From NCBI RefSeq assembly GCF_030549615.1, contig NZ_CP130832.1, forward strand, positions 2,542,001 to 2,606,000: 64,000 bases of DNA. Reading direction: 5' to 3'. A program made the position numbers and the translations under genes. Shown here one piece after another: positions 19,106 to 27,440 of this stretch. Within the stretch, counting starts at the first letter, position 1; each line of letters starts with the position of its first letter. Source of the stretch: Stenotrophomonas sp. 610A2. GTDB lineage: Bacteria; Pseudomonadota; Gammaproteobacteria; Xanthomonadales; Xanthomonadaceae. The notes under the pieces are model-generated. The model ran no database searches, was not told the origin of the DNA, and was given only the letters and a program-made list of their open reading frames with translations.

Positions 19106-19729
19106 TCAACCCGCGAGTATCGGCATGAAGCCGGGCTGGGCCTGCACGGCCTGCAGCCAGCGCTGGATCGCTGGGTAGGAGGACAGGCCAATGCCGCCGT
19201 CTTCGGCGACAGCGGTATAGGCAAACAGGGCGATATCGGCCACACCGTAGTCAGCACCGGTGAACCATGCGTTGTTCTGAAGGTGCCGCTCCATCACCGC
19301 CAGGGCCTCATGGCCGCGCTCGCGCAGCCGCGGCAGCTCAGCGCGACGCGGTGAATCGGCCGGCGTCCAGATGCTGATGAAGCGCGCAACGGCGATGTAG
19401 GGCTCGTGGCTGTACTGCTCGAAGAACATCCAGGACAGTGCCTGGGCCCGCTGCCAGCCGTCGCTGGGCAGGTAGGGGGTGCCTTCGGCCAACCAGAACA
19501 GGATGGCATTGGATTCGACCAGCACGCGGCCATCGGCGCGCTGCACCAGCGGGACTTTTCCGTTGGGATTGAGGGCGAGGAATTCCGGCGTGCGGGTCTG
19601 GCCCTCGGCGCTGTTCACCTCAACCCAGTCGTAGCGCGTGCCCAACTGCTCCAGCAGCAACCTCACTTTGTGGCAGTTGCCCGAGGTGGACATGCCATAC
19701 ACCCGCAACCCTGCACCCGAAACACTCAC
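19106..19729 (-). CDS. Glutathione S-transferase family protein
   Basis: 207 aa from a GTG at 19729 with GGAG upstream; the frame continues to an ATG at 19771. The thioredoxin-like N-domain has YGMSTSGNCHKVRLLLEQL, NPNGKVPLVQ and the ESNAI glutathione-binding turn; a helical C-domain follows with FTGADYGVADIALFAYT. Its role is conjugation or reduction with glutathione; the substrate is unknown. It lies 58 bp after the end of the upstream GNAT side and 58 bp before the E1 start, on the same strand as E1. Confidence 0.85.
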   Translation of the reverse strand: MSVSGAGLRVYGMSTSGNCHKVRLLLEQLGTRYDWVEVNSAEGQTRTPEFLALNPNGKVPLVQRADGRVLVESNAILFWLAEGTPYLPSDGWQRAQALSWMFFEQYSHEPYIAVARFISIWTPADSPRRAELPRLRERGHEALAVMERHLQNNAWFTGADYGVADIALFAYTAVAEDGGIGLSSYPAIQRWLQAVQAQPGFMPILAG

Positions 19730-19823
19730 TGATCCACTCCCCGCTGCTGATTGGCAGACGACAGTATCCATCTGAACGGATCAAGGGGGCTGCGGTAAAG
19801 CTGCGACCGCAGCAAAAAAACTG

Positions 19824-20360
19824 TCAGCGACGCGTCATCCATGCGTGCCTGGATTGCCCCCACACATCCACCTCGATATCGGCCGGCGCCGGCAATCGCG
19901 CTTGCCGCAGCAAGGTGGAGCCCAACTTGCGCGCCACCGCCACCGAGCTGGTATTGGCGGGCACGATGGTATGGATCACTTCCTGCCAAGCCAGCGTATC
20001 GAAGGCCCAGTCGATGCTCGCCCGCGCCGCCTCCGGTGCGTAGCCACGGCCCCAGAACTCGGAAGCAATACCCCAACCTACTTCCGTGCCCGGCCAGCCA
20101 TGCGGCTGCCACGGCCCGATCCGGCCAATCCAGCGCCCGCTGCTTTTCTCGATCACCGAGAACATGGAGTAGCCCAGCAACTGCCAACTCCCGGTCAGCG
20201 CAGCCAGGCTGCGCCAGGCGACCGAAGGCGGTTGCACGCCGCCGAGATGCTGCATGGTCTGGGGATCGGCGCAGAACGCAGAGAAGGCCTCGAAGTCTTC
20301 GGCAGCCGGTGGCCGCAGCAGTAGGCGCTCGGTTTCCAATCGCAGGTCGAAAACACTCAT
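19824..20360 (-). CDS. GNAT N-acetyltransferase (RimJ/RimL-like)
   Basis: 178 aa starting MSVFDLRLETERLLLRPP with AGGA before the ATG. LETERLLLRP is the mark of the acetyltransf_3 (RimJ/L) group. The acetyl-CoA motif A is VGWGIASEFWGRGYAPEAARA, followed by NTSSVAVARKLGS, the usual 'N-x-x-S-x-x-V-x-x-K-x-G' end. The acceptor is unknown. Confidence 0.87.
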   Translation of the reverse strand: MSVFDLRLETERLLLRPPAAEDFEAFSAFCADPQTMQHLGGVQPPSVAWRSLAALTGSWQLLGYSMFSVIEKSSGRWIGRIGPWQPHGWPGTEVGWGIASEFWGRGYAPEAARASIDWAFDTLAWQEVIHTIVPANTSSVAVARKLGSTLLRQARLPAPADIEVDVWGQSRHAWMTRR

Positions 20361-20451
20361 CGCGGTTCCTGTGTGCAGACAAACAAGGACGACGAGCTTG
20401 CGCCGGCCACCCGAACCGGTCAAATCGGTGATACCCGGCCGGTAACTACTT

Positions 20452-20552
20452 GTGGGAGCGGCGTAAGCCGCGAAGCTGACAGTGTTCGCTACCTGAAGAT
20501 GTATTCGAGCCACCCGATAGCGTGTGGGCTTCGCGGCTCACGCCGCGCCTAC
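20452..20552. repeat. Inverted pair of REP hairpins
   Basis: GTAGGAGCGG-family copies at 20452-20476 (plus) and 20528-20552 (minus) between the GNAT start and the next gene. The space 20361-20637 holds nothing else except the terminator listed next. Confidence 0.88.
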
Positions 20553-20591
20553 AAAAACAAAAATCCGATGCCAGAGGTCTGACATCGGATT
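20553..20591 (-). terminator. Terminator of the glycine-zipper gene
   Basis: On the minus strand: AATCCGATG, 12-base loop, CATCGGATT, followed by TTTGTTTTTG. It lies 47 bases after the stop at 20638. Confidence 0.8.
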
Positions 20592-20637
20592 CCGGGTGAC
20601 TCGCTTACTGAAGCAGTCGGCTTACGGCTGGCGCTGC

Positions 20638-21471
20638 TTACTGACGGTTCGCAGCCGGTGCCATCGCCGCGGTCTGCGTCACCAGCTGGCCGTCGATGAC
20701 CGGCAGGCGGTCACTGGCCGGCTTGTCCTGCATGCGCACGGTCTTCTCCGCACCGTCGTAACGGTAGGTCACGTCGTAACCGATGGTCTGGTTGGCATTA
20801 CCCAGCGACACACGCTCGCCCGGACGGCTGTCCATTCGCATCGTGCCGGTGCTGCCATCAGGCTTGCGGTAGGTGACGTTGTAACCTGTGATGCGACTGG
20901 ATTCGGCAGTGCGCTGTTCGGTATGGCACTGGCGCTCGGTGCGGTTGACCACACGGCCACCCACATGGCGCTTGTCGACCTGGTTACCGATCACGCCACC
21001 GGCGACGGCACCGGCTGCAGTGGCGGCCTTCTTGCCATTGCCGCCGCCGACCTGGTTGCCCAGCAGGCCACCGATCAGGGCACCGGCCACGGTGCCACCC
21101 ACATTGCCATCACGCTCGGGCAGGCGCTCCTGCACCACAACGTCCTCGCAGACTTCATGCGGGGTGCTGGTGGTGGAGGTTTCGCGGATCGGGTCACTGC
21201 CGGTGACAGTGCCGTAGACGCGCTCCTTCTGCGTCACCGGGGCTACCTTGAGCACGTCGGCGTACTGCAGCTGCGGCTCGGCCGGGGTTTCCACCTTGCC
21301 GGTAACGGCCGCATCGTCCACCAGTGGCGAGCTGTCCAATACCGGGCGCGCACCTTCCACCAACGGTGCGGTGCTGGCCTTGTCGCGGCCCTGCATGAAG
21401 GCGGCAGTGGCGATGCCACCTACCAGCAACGCGCCGGCGGCAACCAAAACGGTCGTGGTTGTGCTCTTCAT
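20638..21471 (-). CDS. Glycine-zipper 2TM envelope protein
   Basis: 277 aa from the ATG at 21471, with GGAG upstream. It has an N-terminal membrane anchor (TTVLVAAGALLVGGIATAAF), then a polar region. The centre is a double glycine zipper (GGTVAGALIGGLLGNQVGGG and AATAAGAVAGGVIGNQV), the 17-kDa antigen/SlyB-type hairpin. The C-terminal part carries two related stretches, ITGYNVTYRKPDGSTGTMRM and IGYDVTYRYDGAEKTVRM. Related proteins sit in the envelope and act in integrity or stress, but the exact job is unknown. A smaller relative is at 24265. Confidence 0.82.
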   Translation of the reverse strand: MKSTTTTVLVAAGALLVGGIATAAFMQGRDKASTAPLVEGARPVLDSSPLVDDAAVTGKVETPAEPQLQYADVLKVAPVTQKERVYGTVTGSDPIRETSTTSTPHEVCEDVVVQERLPERDGNVGGTVAGALIGGLLGNQVGGGNGKKAATAAGAVAGGVIGNQVDKRHVGGRVVNRTERQCHTEQRTAESSRITGYNVTYRKPDGSTGTMRMDSRPGERVSLGNANQTIGYDVTYRYDGAEKTVRMQDKPASDRLPVIDGQLVTQTAAMAPAANRQ

Positions 21472-21648
21472 GATCTGTCTCCGTGCGGCTGCCCGCGTTT
21501 GTCTTGGGTGAATTCCAGCACGAGCTAGCTGAACAAAGCCCGGTATTTCTGTCACATCCCTATCGAAATCATTCAACTCGTCGCAATATTCAGCCTGCCA
21601 GCCCCGATCCCACGGGGCAGCCTGAATCTCCCTTCATCTGGATACGCC

Positions 21649-21870
21649 ATGTCGAGCATGATGTTGTCGCCGTTTCTGGAATGGGCACGCAAGCTGCGCT
21701 ACCCCACCCTGTTCAAGCTGACCGGTGCGCTGTTCGTCATCAGCATGCTGCTGCCCGACCCGATTCCGTTTGTCGACGAGATCCTGTTTGGCCTGAGCAC
21801 CCTGTTGCTGGCCAACTGGAAGCGACGCAAGGATCCGGCCGAGCCGCCGATCCTGCCGGGCAAGCGCTGA
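21649..21870 (+). CDS. Small inner-membrane protein, function unknown
   Basis: 73 aa starting MSSMMLSPFLEWARKLRYP. One membrane region (FKLTGALFVISMLLP ... FVDEILFGLSTLLLANW) may form a hairpin. It ends in a basic, Pro-rich tail (KRRKDPAEPPILPGKR). The stop is 3 bases before the tatD-family start, so the two are probably co-transcribed. Confidence 0.72.
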   Translation: MSSMMLSPFLEWARKLRYPTLFKLTGALFVISMLLPDPIPFVDEILFGLSTLLLANWKRRKDPAEPPILPGKR

Positions 21871-21873
21871 GCC

Positions 21874-22635
21874 GTGCAGCTGGTAGACAGCCACTGCCAC
21901 CTGGATGCAGCTGAATTCGACGCCGACCGTGAGGCGGTGATCGCCCGCGCCGGCGCTGCTGGCGTGGGCATGCAGATCGTGCCGGCGGTGACCGCTGCCA
22001 GTTGGCCCAAGTTACGCGACGTGTGCGCTGCAGACACCGGGCTGCATCCGGCTTACGGCCTGCATCCCATGTTCCTGGTCGAGCACCGTCCCGAGCATCT
22101 GCAGCAACTGCGAGATTGGGTGGAACGCGAAAAGCCCTGCGCCATTGGCGAATGCGGGCTGGATTTCTTTGTCGGCGATCTCGACCCGGCAGCACAGCGC
22201 ATGTACTTCCAGGGCCAGCTTGAGGTCGCGCGGGACTTCCAGCTACCGCTGATCGTGCATGCGCGCCGCGCCCTGGATGAAGTGATCCTGCGCATCCGCC
22301 GGGTTGGCGGACTCAGTGGCGTGGTGCACAGTTTTTCCGGCAGTCCAGAGCAGGCCAGGCAGCTATGGGATATGGGCTTCATGATCGGCTTGGGCGGTCC
22401 CATCACCTATACGCGCGCCAACCGGTTGCGCGGCCTGGTGACGCAGATGCCCTTGGAGTTCCTGCTATTGGAAACCGATGCCCCGGATCAGCCGGATGCC
22501 GGCATCCGCGGCCAACGCAACGAGCCATCGCGATTGCGGCAGATCCTCGACACCGTCGCTGAGCTGCGGCAACACCCTGCGGCGGATATCGCAGCGCAGA
22601 CCACGGCCAATGCAAAGCGGTTGTTCAATTTGTAG
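21874..22635 (+). CDS. TatD-family metal-dependent hydrolase
   Basis: 253 aa from a GTG start at 21874. Metal-binding and family motifs: VDSHCHLDAAEF at the N-terminus, IGECGLDFF near residue 90, LIVHARRA, VVHSFSGSPEQA and LLETDAPDQ. The fold is an amidohydrolase TIM barrel; relatives are DNases or deoxyribonuclease-like. It follows a small membrane-protein gene by 3 bp. The TAG stop is formed by the GTAG end of a REP hairpin at 22632. Confidence 0.92.
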   Translation: MQLVDSHCHLDAAEFDADREAVIARAGAAGVGMQIVPAVTAASWPKLRDVCAADTGLHPAYGLHPMFLVEHRPEHLQQLRDWVEREKPCAIGECGLDFFVGDLDPAAQRMYFQGQLEVARDFQLPLIVHARRALDEVILRIRRVGGLSGVVHSFSGSPEQARQLWDMGFMIGLGGPITYTRANRLRGLVTQMPLEFLLLETDAPDQPDAGIRGQRNEPSRLRQILDTVAELRQHPAADIAAQTTANAKRLFNL

Positions 22636-22783
22636 GAGCGGCGTAAGCCGCGAAGCTCGTACCGCCCCCGCCGCCAGAGATTCCGGAATCACTGCAATCT
22701 TGGATTGCGTGCCTACGCTGGCTCGGAGAGATGCTCAGCTTCGCGGCTTACGCCGCTCCTACAAACCAACGCCGCTCCCACAA
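22632..22783. repeat. REP hairpins after tatD, first one overlapping its stop
   Basis: GTAGGAGCGG-family copies at 22632-22656 (plus) and 22738-22762 (minus), plus a partial copy near 22768-22783. The TAG at 22633-22635 is both the stop codon and part of the element. Confidence 0.88.
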
Positions 22784-22795
22784 GTCCGCTCGCCT

Positions 22796-23587
22796 TTACG
22801 CGCGGTTCTTCAGCAGCATTTCCAGCGCCTTGCCCACTGCCACGAATGCAAATGCACCGGTGATGTGGGTTGCCGCGCCCAAGCCACCGCCGCAATCCAG
22901 ATTCAACGCTTCGTCCAGGCCAAGGTTCGGGCGGATGCCGCAGACGCTGCCGTCGGCCTGCGGGTATTTCACGTTTTCCAGCGAGTACACTGCCGGCACG
23001 CCAAAGTAGCGCTTTGCGCTCTTGGGGAAGTTGAACTCGCTGCGCAGCTTCTTGCGGATCAGCGCCATCATCGCGTCGTGTTCGGTACGCGACACGTCGC
23101 GCACCCGCACCAGGGTCGGATCGGTACGTCCGCCAGCCGCGCCGATGGTGAGCATCGGCAGCTTGCGGCGGCGGCACCAGGCGATGGTTTCCACCTTGAC
23201 CCGGAAGCTGTCGCAGGCGTCGATCACCAGGTCAAAACCACGGTCCAGCAGCTCGGCCATGTTGGCCGGGGTCAGGAACGACTCCACCGCCTCGACCTGG
23301 ACGTCCGGATTGATCGCGCGGCAGCGCTCAGCCATCGCCACGGCTTTGTTGCGACCGTACTGCCCGGCCATCGCCGGCAGCTGGCGATTGGTATTGGATA
23401 CGCAGATATCGTCAGCATCGATCAGGCTCAGGTGGCCAACGGCAGAGCGCACCAGCGCTTCCACGATCCACGAGCCAACCCCACCCATGCCGACCACGGC
23501 GACCTTGCAACCACTCAGGTGGGTGATGGTACCGGCCCCGTACAGCCGGTCGATACCGGCAAAGCGCTCACGCAGTTCTTCTTTCAT
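22796..23587 (-). CDS. tcdA: tRNA threonylcarbamoyladenosine dehydratase
   Basis: 263 aa, a ThiF/E1-like protein. GMGGVGSWIVEALVRSAVG is the ATP-binding Rossmann loop, DADDICVSNTNRQLPA the next conserved stretch, and DACDSFRVK the Asp of the fold. The C-terminal ITGAFAFVAVGKALEMLL is typical. It cyclises t6A to ct6A in ANN-decoding tRNAs. A single gene facing the tatD unit, with the REP hairpins between. Confidence 0.92.
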   Translation of the reverse strand: MKEELRERFAGIDRLYGAGTITHLSGCKVAVVGMGGVGSWIVEALVRSAVGHLSLIDADDICVSNTNRQLPAMAGQYGRNKAVAMAERCRAINPDVQVEAVESFLTPANMAELLDRGFDLVIDACDSFRVKVETIAWCRRRKLPMLTIGAAGGRTDPTLVRVRDVSRTEHDAMMALIRKKLRSEFNFPKSAKRYFGVPAVYSLENVKYPQADGSVCGIRPNLGLDEALNLDCGGGLGAATHITGAFAFVAVGKALEMLLKNRA

Positions 23588-23715
23588 CCACGCATTTTAC
23601 GGCCTGCCCCGACCTGCGGCGAGCCGGCCGCAAGCACAATGACGCGGGCTTCGCCTGTACCGCTGCATAATCGACGGAAGTCCCCACTCGTTGCCATTAG
23701 CCTGGAGCCAACGCA

Positions 23716-24153
23716 ATGTCCGACCCCGCAACCACCCGCCCTCCGTCCAAAGCCTCGCGCTACCTGTTCGTGCTGCTCGCCGGCCTGTTGATCGGGGTGA
23801 TTGCCACCGTGATGGGGATGCGCGCCATCCAGGCCCGCCAGGATCATTTCCCGGACAGCCTGATGACGGTCATGGCCAAGCAGACCCAGCTATTGGGCGA
23901 GAGCCAGAAACAGAACCGCTGCAGCATCAACGACACCACGCCGCGCCTGCAGACCTTGCGCGCCCTGGCCAACGACCTGGAGACCGCATTCCCGGGCCTG
24001 CGCGATGACGAACGCTTCCAGCAACATGCCAGCCGCTACCGCGCCACATTGAATGATGCGCTGGCCAAACCACCGGCAGATTGCGCAACACTCGCTGCTG
24101 CAGTGCAAAAAATCGGCAGCGACTGCAAGTCGTGCCATCAGGACTTCAAGTAA
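23716..24153 (+). CDS. Membrane-anchored c-type cytochrome
   Basis: 145 aa. One N-terminal membrane anchor (YLFVLLAGLLIGVIATVMG), a helical periplasmic domain, and one haem-binding motif CKSCH near the C-terminus (residues about 138-142). The layout resembles a cytochrome c' four-helix bundle with the haem motif at the last helix. It probably acts in periplasmic electron transfer, but the partner is unknown. Confidence 0.8.
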   Translation: MSDPATTRPPSKASRYLFVLLAGLLIGVIATVMGMRAIQARQDHFPDSLMTVMAKQTQLLGESQKQNRCSINDTTPRLQTLRALANDLETAFPGLRDDERFQQHASRYRATLNDALAKPPADCATLAAAVQKIGSDCKSCHQDFK

Positions 24154-24264
24154 GCAGACTGCGTTTTCACCTGTGATTGGCCCTCCATTCACATGCAAAA
24201 CCGCAGGATCTTCGCCGCGGGTCACTCAGTAGTACCCACTTCCAATCTGGCAAGGAGAAACATC

Positions 24265-24762
24265 ATGAAGATCCAACTGATCGCTGCAGGCGCAATTGCC
24301 AGTCTGGCGCTGGCCGGTTGCGCCACTTCCCCCGGTTACGGCGGTGGGTACAACAACGGCGGCTACAACAATGGTGGCAACTACGGCAACAACGGCGGCT
24401 ACAACCAGAACCGCTGCACCGATTGCGGCATCGTCACCCGCATCGATACCGTTGCCTCCGGCCGCACCGCACCGAGCGCTACCGGCGCGATTCTCGGCGG
24501 CATCGTCGGCGCTGTCGCCGGCCATGAGATCTCAGACAAGACTGGCGGCAGCAAGGGCAACCAGAACATCGCCGCCGTGGCAGGTGCCGTAGGCGGCGCG
24601 ATGGCCGGCAACAAGATCCAGCAGAACGTCACCGGCAACTCGTATGACATCCAGGTGCGCATGGACGATGGCCGCGTGATCGTGGTCAACCAGAAGGATC
24701 TGGCCGGCATCCGCGAGAACACCTATGTGCGCGTGGTCAACGGCCGCGTGGTCATCCGCTAA
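24265..24762 (+). CDS. Glycine-zipper lipoprotein
   Basis: 165 aa, ATG at 24265 preceded by AAGGAG. Signal peptide with lipobox LALAGC (Cys19). The mature part begins with Tyr/Gly/Asn repeats (GGYNNGG units, residues 25-50), then a glycine zipper (GAILGGIVGAVAGHEISD; AAVAGAVGGAMAGNKIQ) and a conserved end (YDIQVRMDDGRVIVVNQKD). Similar to SlyB/Pcp-type outer-membrane lipoproteins; exact role unknown. The Gly/Asn repeat is probably a flexible linker. Confidence 0.87.
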   Translation: MKIQLIAAGAIASLALAGCATSPGYGGGYNNGGYNNGGNYGNNGGYNQNRCTDCGIVTRIDTVASGRTAPSATGAILGGIVGAVAGHEISDKTGGSKGNQNIAAVAGAVGGAMAGNKIQQNVTGNSYDIQVRMDDGRVIVVNQKDLAGIRENTYVRVVNGRVVIR

Positions 24763-24785
24763 GCCCGCAATACCAGCACTGAAGG

Positions 24786-24811
24786 AAAAGGCCCGCTTGC
24801 GCGGGCCTTTT
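24786..24811. terminator. Bidirectional terminator between lipoprotein and csp genes
   Basis: AAAAGGCCCGC, loop TTGC, GCGGGCCTTTT. It has a T-run on both strands and lies between two convergent genes. Confidence 0.9.
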
Positions 24812-24833
24812 CTTGACTGGACTGCCGGCCGGA

Positions 24834-25043
24834 TCAGACCGGTTGTACGGCGTCAGCCTGCAGGCCCTTCTGGCCCTGCACGACGGTGAAGGTGACCTGC
24901 TGGCCTTCCTTCAAACTCTTGAAGCCATCGGACTGGATGGCGCGGAAGTGCACGAACACGTCCTCACCACTTTCGCGGCTGATGAAGCCAAAGCCCTTGG
25001 CGTCGTTGAACCACTTGACGGTACCGGTTTCACGATCAGACAT
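24834..25043 (-). CDS. Cold-shock protein (CspA family)
   Basis: 69 aa, [17 protein letters not shown], with AAGGAG before the ATG at 25043. The single cold-shock domain has RNP1 KGFGFI and RNP2 VFVHF. It binds single-stranded RNA or DNA and may act as an RNA chaperone. Whether it is cold-induced cannot be told from the protein; a long leader upstream is possible. It converges with the lipoprotein gene and shares its terminator. Confidence 0.95.
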   Translation of the reverse strand: MSDRETGTVKWFNDAKGFGFISRESGEDVFVHFRAIQSDGFKSLKEGQQVTFTVVQGQKGLQADAVQPV

Positions 25044-25195
25044 TTCGACTAACTCCTTGTAACGCTCTTGTTTGATGGATACGCCCGGTGAGGCGGCTGG
25101 TTGCAAGGAGGAAGCGAGGTGCAGCGATGTAGCAAATCCTTCGATCTACCCATCAGGCCACGATTCACGGTGACCTTGCCAAGCTCAGCGGCTGC

Positions 25196-25224
25196 AACTT
25201 AACCCGGGTCAAACCAAATTGCAA
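25196..25224 (-). promoter_or_regulatory. Candidate promoter of the csp gene
   Basis: On the minus strand: TTGCAA, 17-base spacer, TAAGTT. It would give a leader of about 145-150 nt before the csp ATG, the length known for cspA-type transcripts. Tentative. Confidence 0.35.
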
Positions 25225-25276
25225 CACCGCGCAGCAGGTTAAAGTCAACCCCTATTGGACCCCCTTCAGAACACAC

Positions 25277-25762
25277 ATGGACTATTCATTCATCTTCTAT
25301 CTGGTCGGCGCCCTGCTGGTTCTGGTTGGCATAGCCGGCATCATCCTGCCTGCACTCCCGGGGGTTCCGCTGGTTTTCGTCGGTCTGTTGCTGGCCGCCT
25401 GGGGGGATGGCTTCAACCGGGTCGGCCGGTTGCCGCTGGTGGTACTGGGTGTGCTCACGGTCATTTCGATAATCGTCGATGTGATCTCCACCATCGCCGG
25501 GGCCAAGAAGGTGGGCGCCAGCAAGCTGGCCCTGATCGGCTCGGCCATCGGCACGGTGGTCGGGCTGTTCTTCATGCCGATCGGCCTGTTCGTGGGCCCA
25601 TTCATCGGCGCGCTGGGGGGCGAATACCTGCACGGCCGCCAGCTCGGGCAGGCCACCAAGGTCGGCCTCGGCACCTGGCTGGGAATCGTGCTTGGGGTAG
25701 CCCTGAAGCTGGGCCTGGCCATCACCATGGTCGGCGTATTCGCCCTGGCGTGGTTCTTCTGA
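25277..25762 (+). CDS. DUF456 membrane protein
   Basis: 161 aa, almost wholly hydrophobic, with about five membrane segments. Gly-rich helices (IGSAIGTVVGLFFMPIGLFVG, GPFIGALGGEYL) and the opening LVGALLVLVGIAGIILPALPG are characteristic of DUF456. Function unknown. Its start is divergent from the csp gene; the 233 bp between them contain no other gene. Confidence 0.85.
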   Translation: MDYSFIFYLVGALLVLVGIAGIILPALPGVPLVFVGLLLAAWGDGFNRVGRLPLVVLGVLTVISIIVDVISTIAGAKKVGASKLALIGSAIGTVVGLFFMPIGLFVGPFIGALGGEYLHGRQLGQATKVGLGTWLGIVLGVALKLGLAITMVGVFALAWFF

Positions 25763-25885
25763 ACCGCGTCGTGACTCCCCCTCGACAGGCGAATCGCCGA
25801 CAATCCCTGACTAGCCACTGATGGCGGTGGGCGAGCCTTGCTGTTCGCCCCGGCCCGGCCACCCCACAGCGACCGGATGGAACCC

Positions 25886-27025
25886 ATGCAAACCCGAGCC
25901 CTTCCCCATGCCCTGCTGCTCGCCCTGAGCGGCGTCAGCACCTCCGTCCTCGCCCAGGAATCGATCACCACCCCGGCATCACCGCAGGCCTGCTTCGCAC
26001 TGGAGACGGATGCTGCCCGCCTGGCCTGCTATGACAGCGCACTCGGCCGCAATCCAACTGACACCCGCGCCGCCGACGCTGCCGCCGCTGCCGCCCAGCA
26101 GGCGCGCAAGGAAGCCAAGGCCACCGCCAAGGAACTGGACGAGCCTCTGCCGCGCCGCAACGAGCTGTTCGCCCACGACGAGCTGGCGACTGCTGCCGCC
26201 AATGCCGGACGCGGCTCCCTGCTGGACAGCCGTTGGGAACTGGCCAAGGACTCCAAGCTGGGCCTGTTCCAGCTGCGCGCCTACAAGCCGGTCTACCTGT
26301 TGCCCGCGTTCTGGAGCAGCAAGCCCAACGAGATGCCGCACTCGCCCAACCCGAACAACACGGTGACCCAGGCCGAGGAGCTCGACAGCACCGAGTTGAA
26401 ATTCCAGCTCAGCTTCAAGACCAAGGTCACCGAGAATCTGTTCGGCGACAACGGCGACATCTGGGTCGGTTACACCCAGAGCTCGCGCTGGCAGGCCTAC
26501 AACAGCGAGCTGTCACGCCCGTTCCGTGAAACCAACTACGAGCCGGAGGTGATGCTGACCTTCCGCAATGGCTACTCGCTGTTTGGCTGGAACGGCCGCA
26601 TGACCGGCATCAGCCTCAACCATCAGTCCAATGGCCGCAGCGATCCACTGTCGCGCAGCTGGAACCGGGTGGTGGCCAACATCGGCCTGGACCGCGAGAA
26701 CTGGGCCATCATGCTGCGCCCCTGGTACCGCATCCCGGAAGGCCGCCGCGATGACAACAACCCGGACATCGAGGACTACATGGGCCGCGGCGACGCCACG
26801 CTGGTCTATAACCGCAACGGGCACGAGCTGGCCATCACCGGCCGTCACTCGCTGCGCAGCGGTGCCCGCGCGCACGGCTCGCTGCAGATGGATTACGGCT
26901 TCCCGATCAACAACCTGCTGCGCGGCCACGTGCAGGTGTTTGATGGCTATGGCGAGAGCATGATCGACTACAACCACCGCGCCACCTACATCGGTGTCGG
27001 CGTGTCGTTGCTTGAGTGGTTCTAA
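25886..27025 (+). CDS. pldA: Outer-membrane phospholipase A (OMPLA)
   Basis: 379 aa from the ATG at 25886 (an ATG at 25877 is an alternative), with signal peptide TRALPHALLLALSGVSTSVLAQ. A Cys-containing linker (residues about 27-50) and a helical Ala/Lys-rich region lead to the 12-strand barrel. The catalytic His and Ser are in NHQSNGRSD and the Asn in SRSWNRV, as in E. coli (HxSNG ... Asn). A dimeric calcium-dependent phospholipase A1/A2 that clears phospholipids from the outer leaflet. The N-terminal extension is typical of this family in Xanthomonadaceae. arsC follows at 4 bp. Confidence 0.93.
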   Translation: MQTRALPHALLLALSGVSTSVLAQESITTPASPQACFALETDAARLACYDSALGRNPTDTRAADAAAAAAQQARKEAKATAKELDEPLPRRNELFAHDELATAAANAGRGSLLDSRWELAKDSKLGLFQLRAYKPVYLLPAFWSSKPNEMPHSPNPNNTVTQAEELDSTELKFQLSFKTKVTENLFGDNGDIWVGYTQSSRWQAYNSELSRPFRETNYEPEVMLTFRNGYSLFGWNGRMTGISLNHQSNGRSDPLSRSWNRVVANIGLDRENWAIMLRPWYRIPEGRRDDNNPDIEDYMGRGDATLVYNRNGHELAITGRHSLRSGARAHGSLQMDYGFPINNLLRGHVQVFDGYGESMIDYNHRATYIGVGVSLLEWF

Positions 27026-27029
27026 GACC

Positions 27030-27380
27030 ATGAAGGCGACCATCTGGCATAACAACCGCTGTTCCAATTCGCGCGGCGCACTGGCCTTGCTGCAGGAGTC
27101 AGGCGTCGAGGTCGAGGTGATCAATTACCTCGACACACCACCTTCGCAGGCCGAGCTGCGCGACCTGCTCACCGCGATGGGCATGCCCGCACGCGACCTG
27201 CTGCGCAGCAAGGAGGCCGCCTATGCCGAACTGGGCCTGGCCGCCAAGCTCGATGACGAGGCCGCACTGATCGAAGCAATGAGCGCACACCCGGCGCTGA
27301 TCAACCGGCCCATCGTGCGCACCGCCAAGGGCACCGCGCTGTGCCGGCCACCGGAAACCGTGCTGGGCTTGATCAGCTGA
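27030..27380 (+). CDS. arsC: Arsenate reductase (ArsC, glutaredoxin type)
   Basis: 116 aa starting MKATIWHNNRCSNSRGAL. The catalytic Cys11 is in HNNRCSNSR (HxxCxxSR-like), followed by LLRSKEAAYAELGL and a C-terminal NRPIVRTAKGTALCRPPE, with the Arg residues that bind arsenate in ArsC. It reduces arsenate to arsenite, using glutaredoxin and glutathione. It is only 4 bp from pldA and not in an ars cluster, so its physiological role may be general. Confidence 0.88.
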   Translation: MKATIWHNNRCSNSRGALALLQESGVEVEVINYLDTPPSQAELRDLLTAMGMPARDLLRSKEAAYAELGLAAKLDDEAALIEAMSAHPALINRPIVRTAKGTALCRPPETVLGLIS

Positions 27381-27390
27381 GCCTGCGGCG

Positions 27391-27440
27391 CTGAAACAGA
27401 CCCGTCGGCGCAGGCACTGCCTGCGCCGATGCTGTTTCAG
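27391..27440. terminator. Long nested hairpin between arsC and the DsbA-like gene
   Basis: Outer arms CTGAAACAG (27391-27399) and CTGTTTCAG (27432-27440) enclose inner arms TCGGCGCAGGCA and TGCCTGCGCCGA, a near-perfect 50-base cruciform. The outer right arm overlaps the stop codon of the DsbA-like gene. It has no T-run, so it is probably a shared end structure rather than a classic intrinsic terminator. Confidence 0.6.

Noticed and set aside
17533..19128. A 531-aa open frame opposite the E1 gene
   Set aside because: Antisense shadow of the fused E1.
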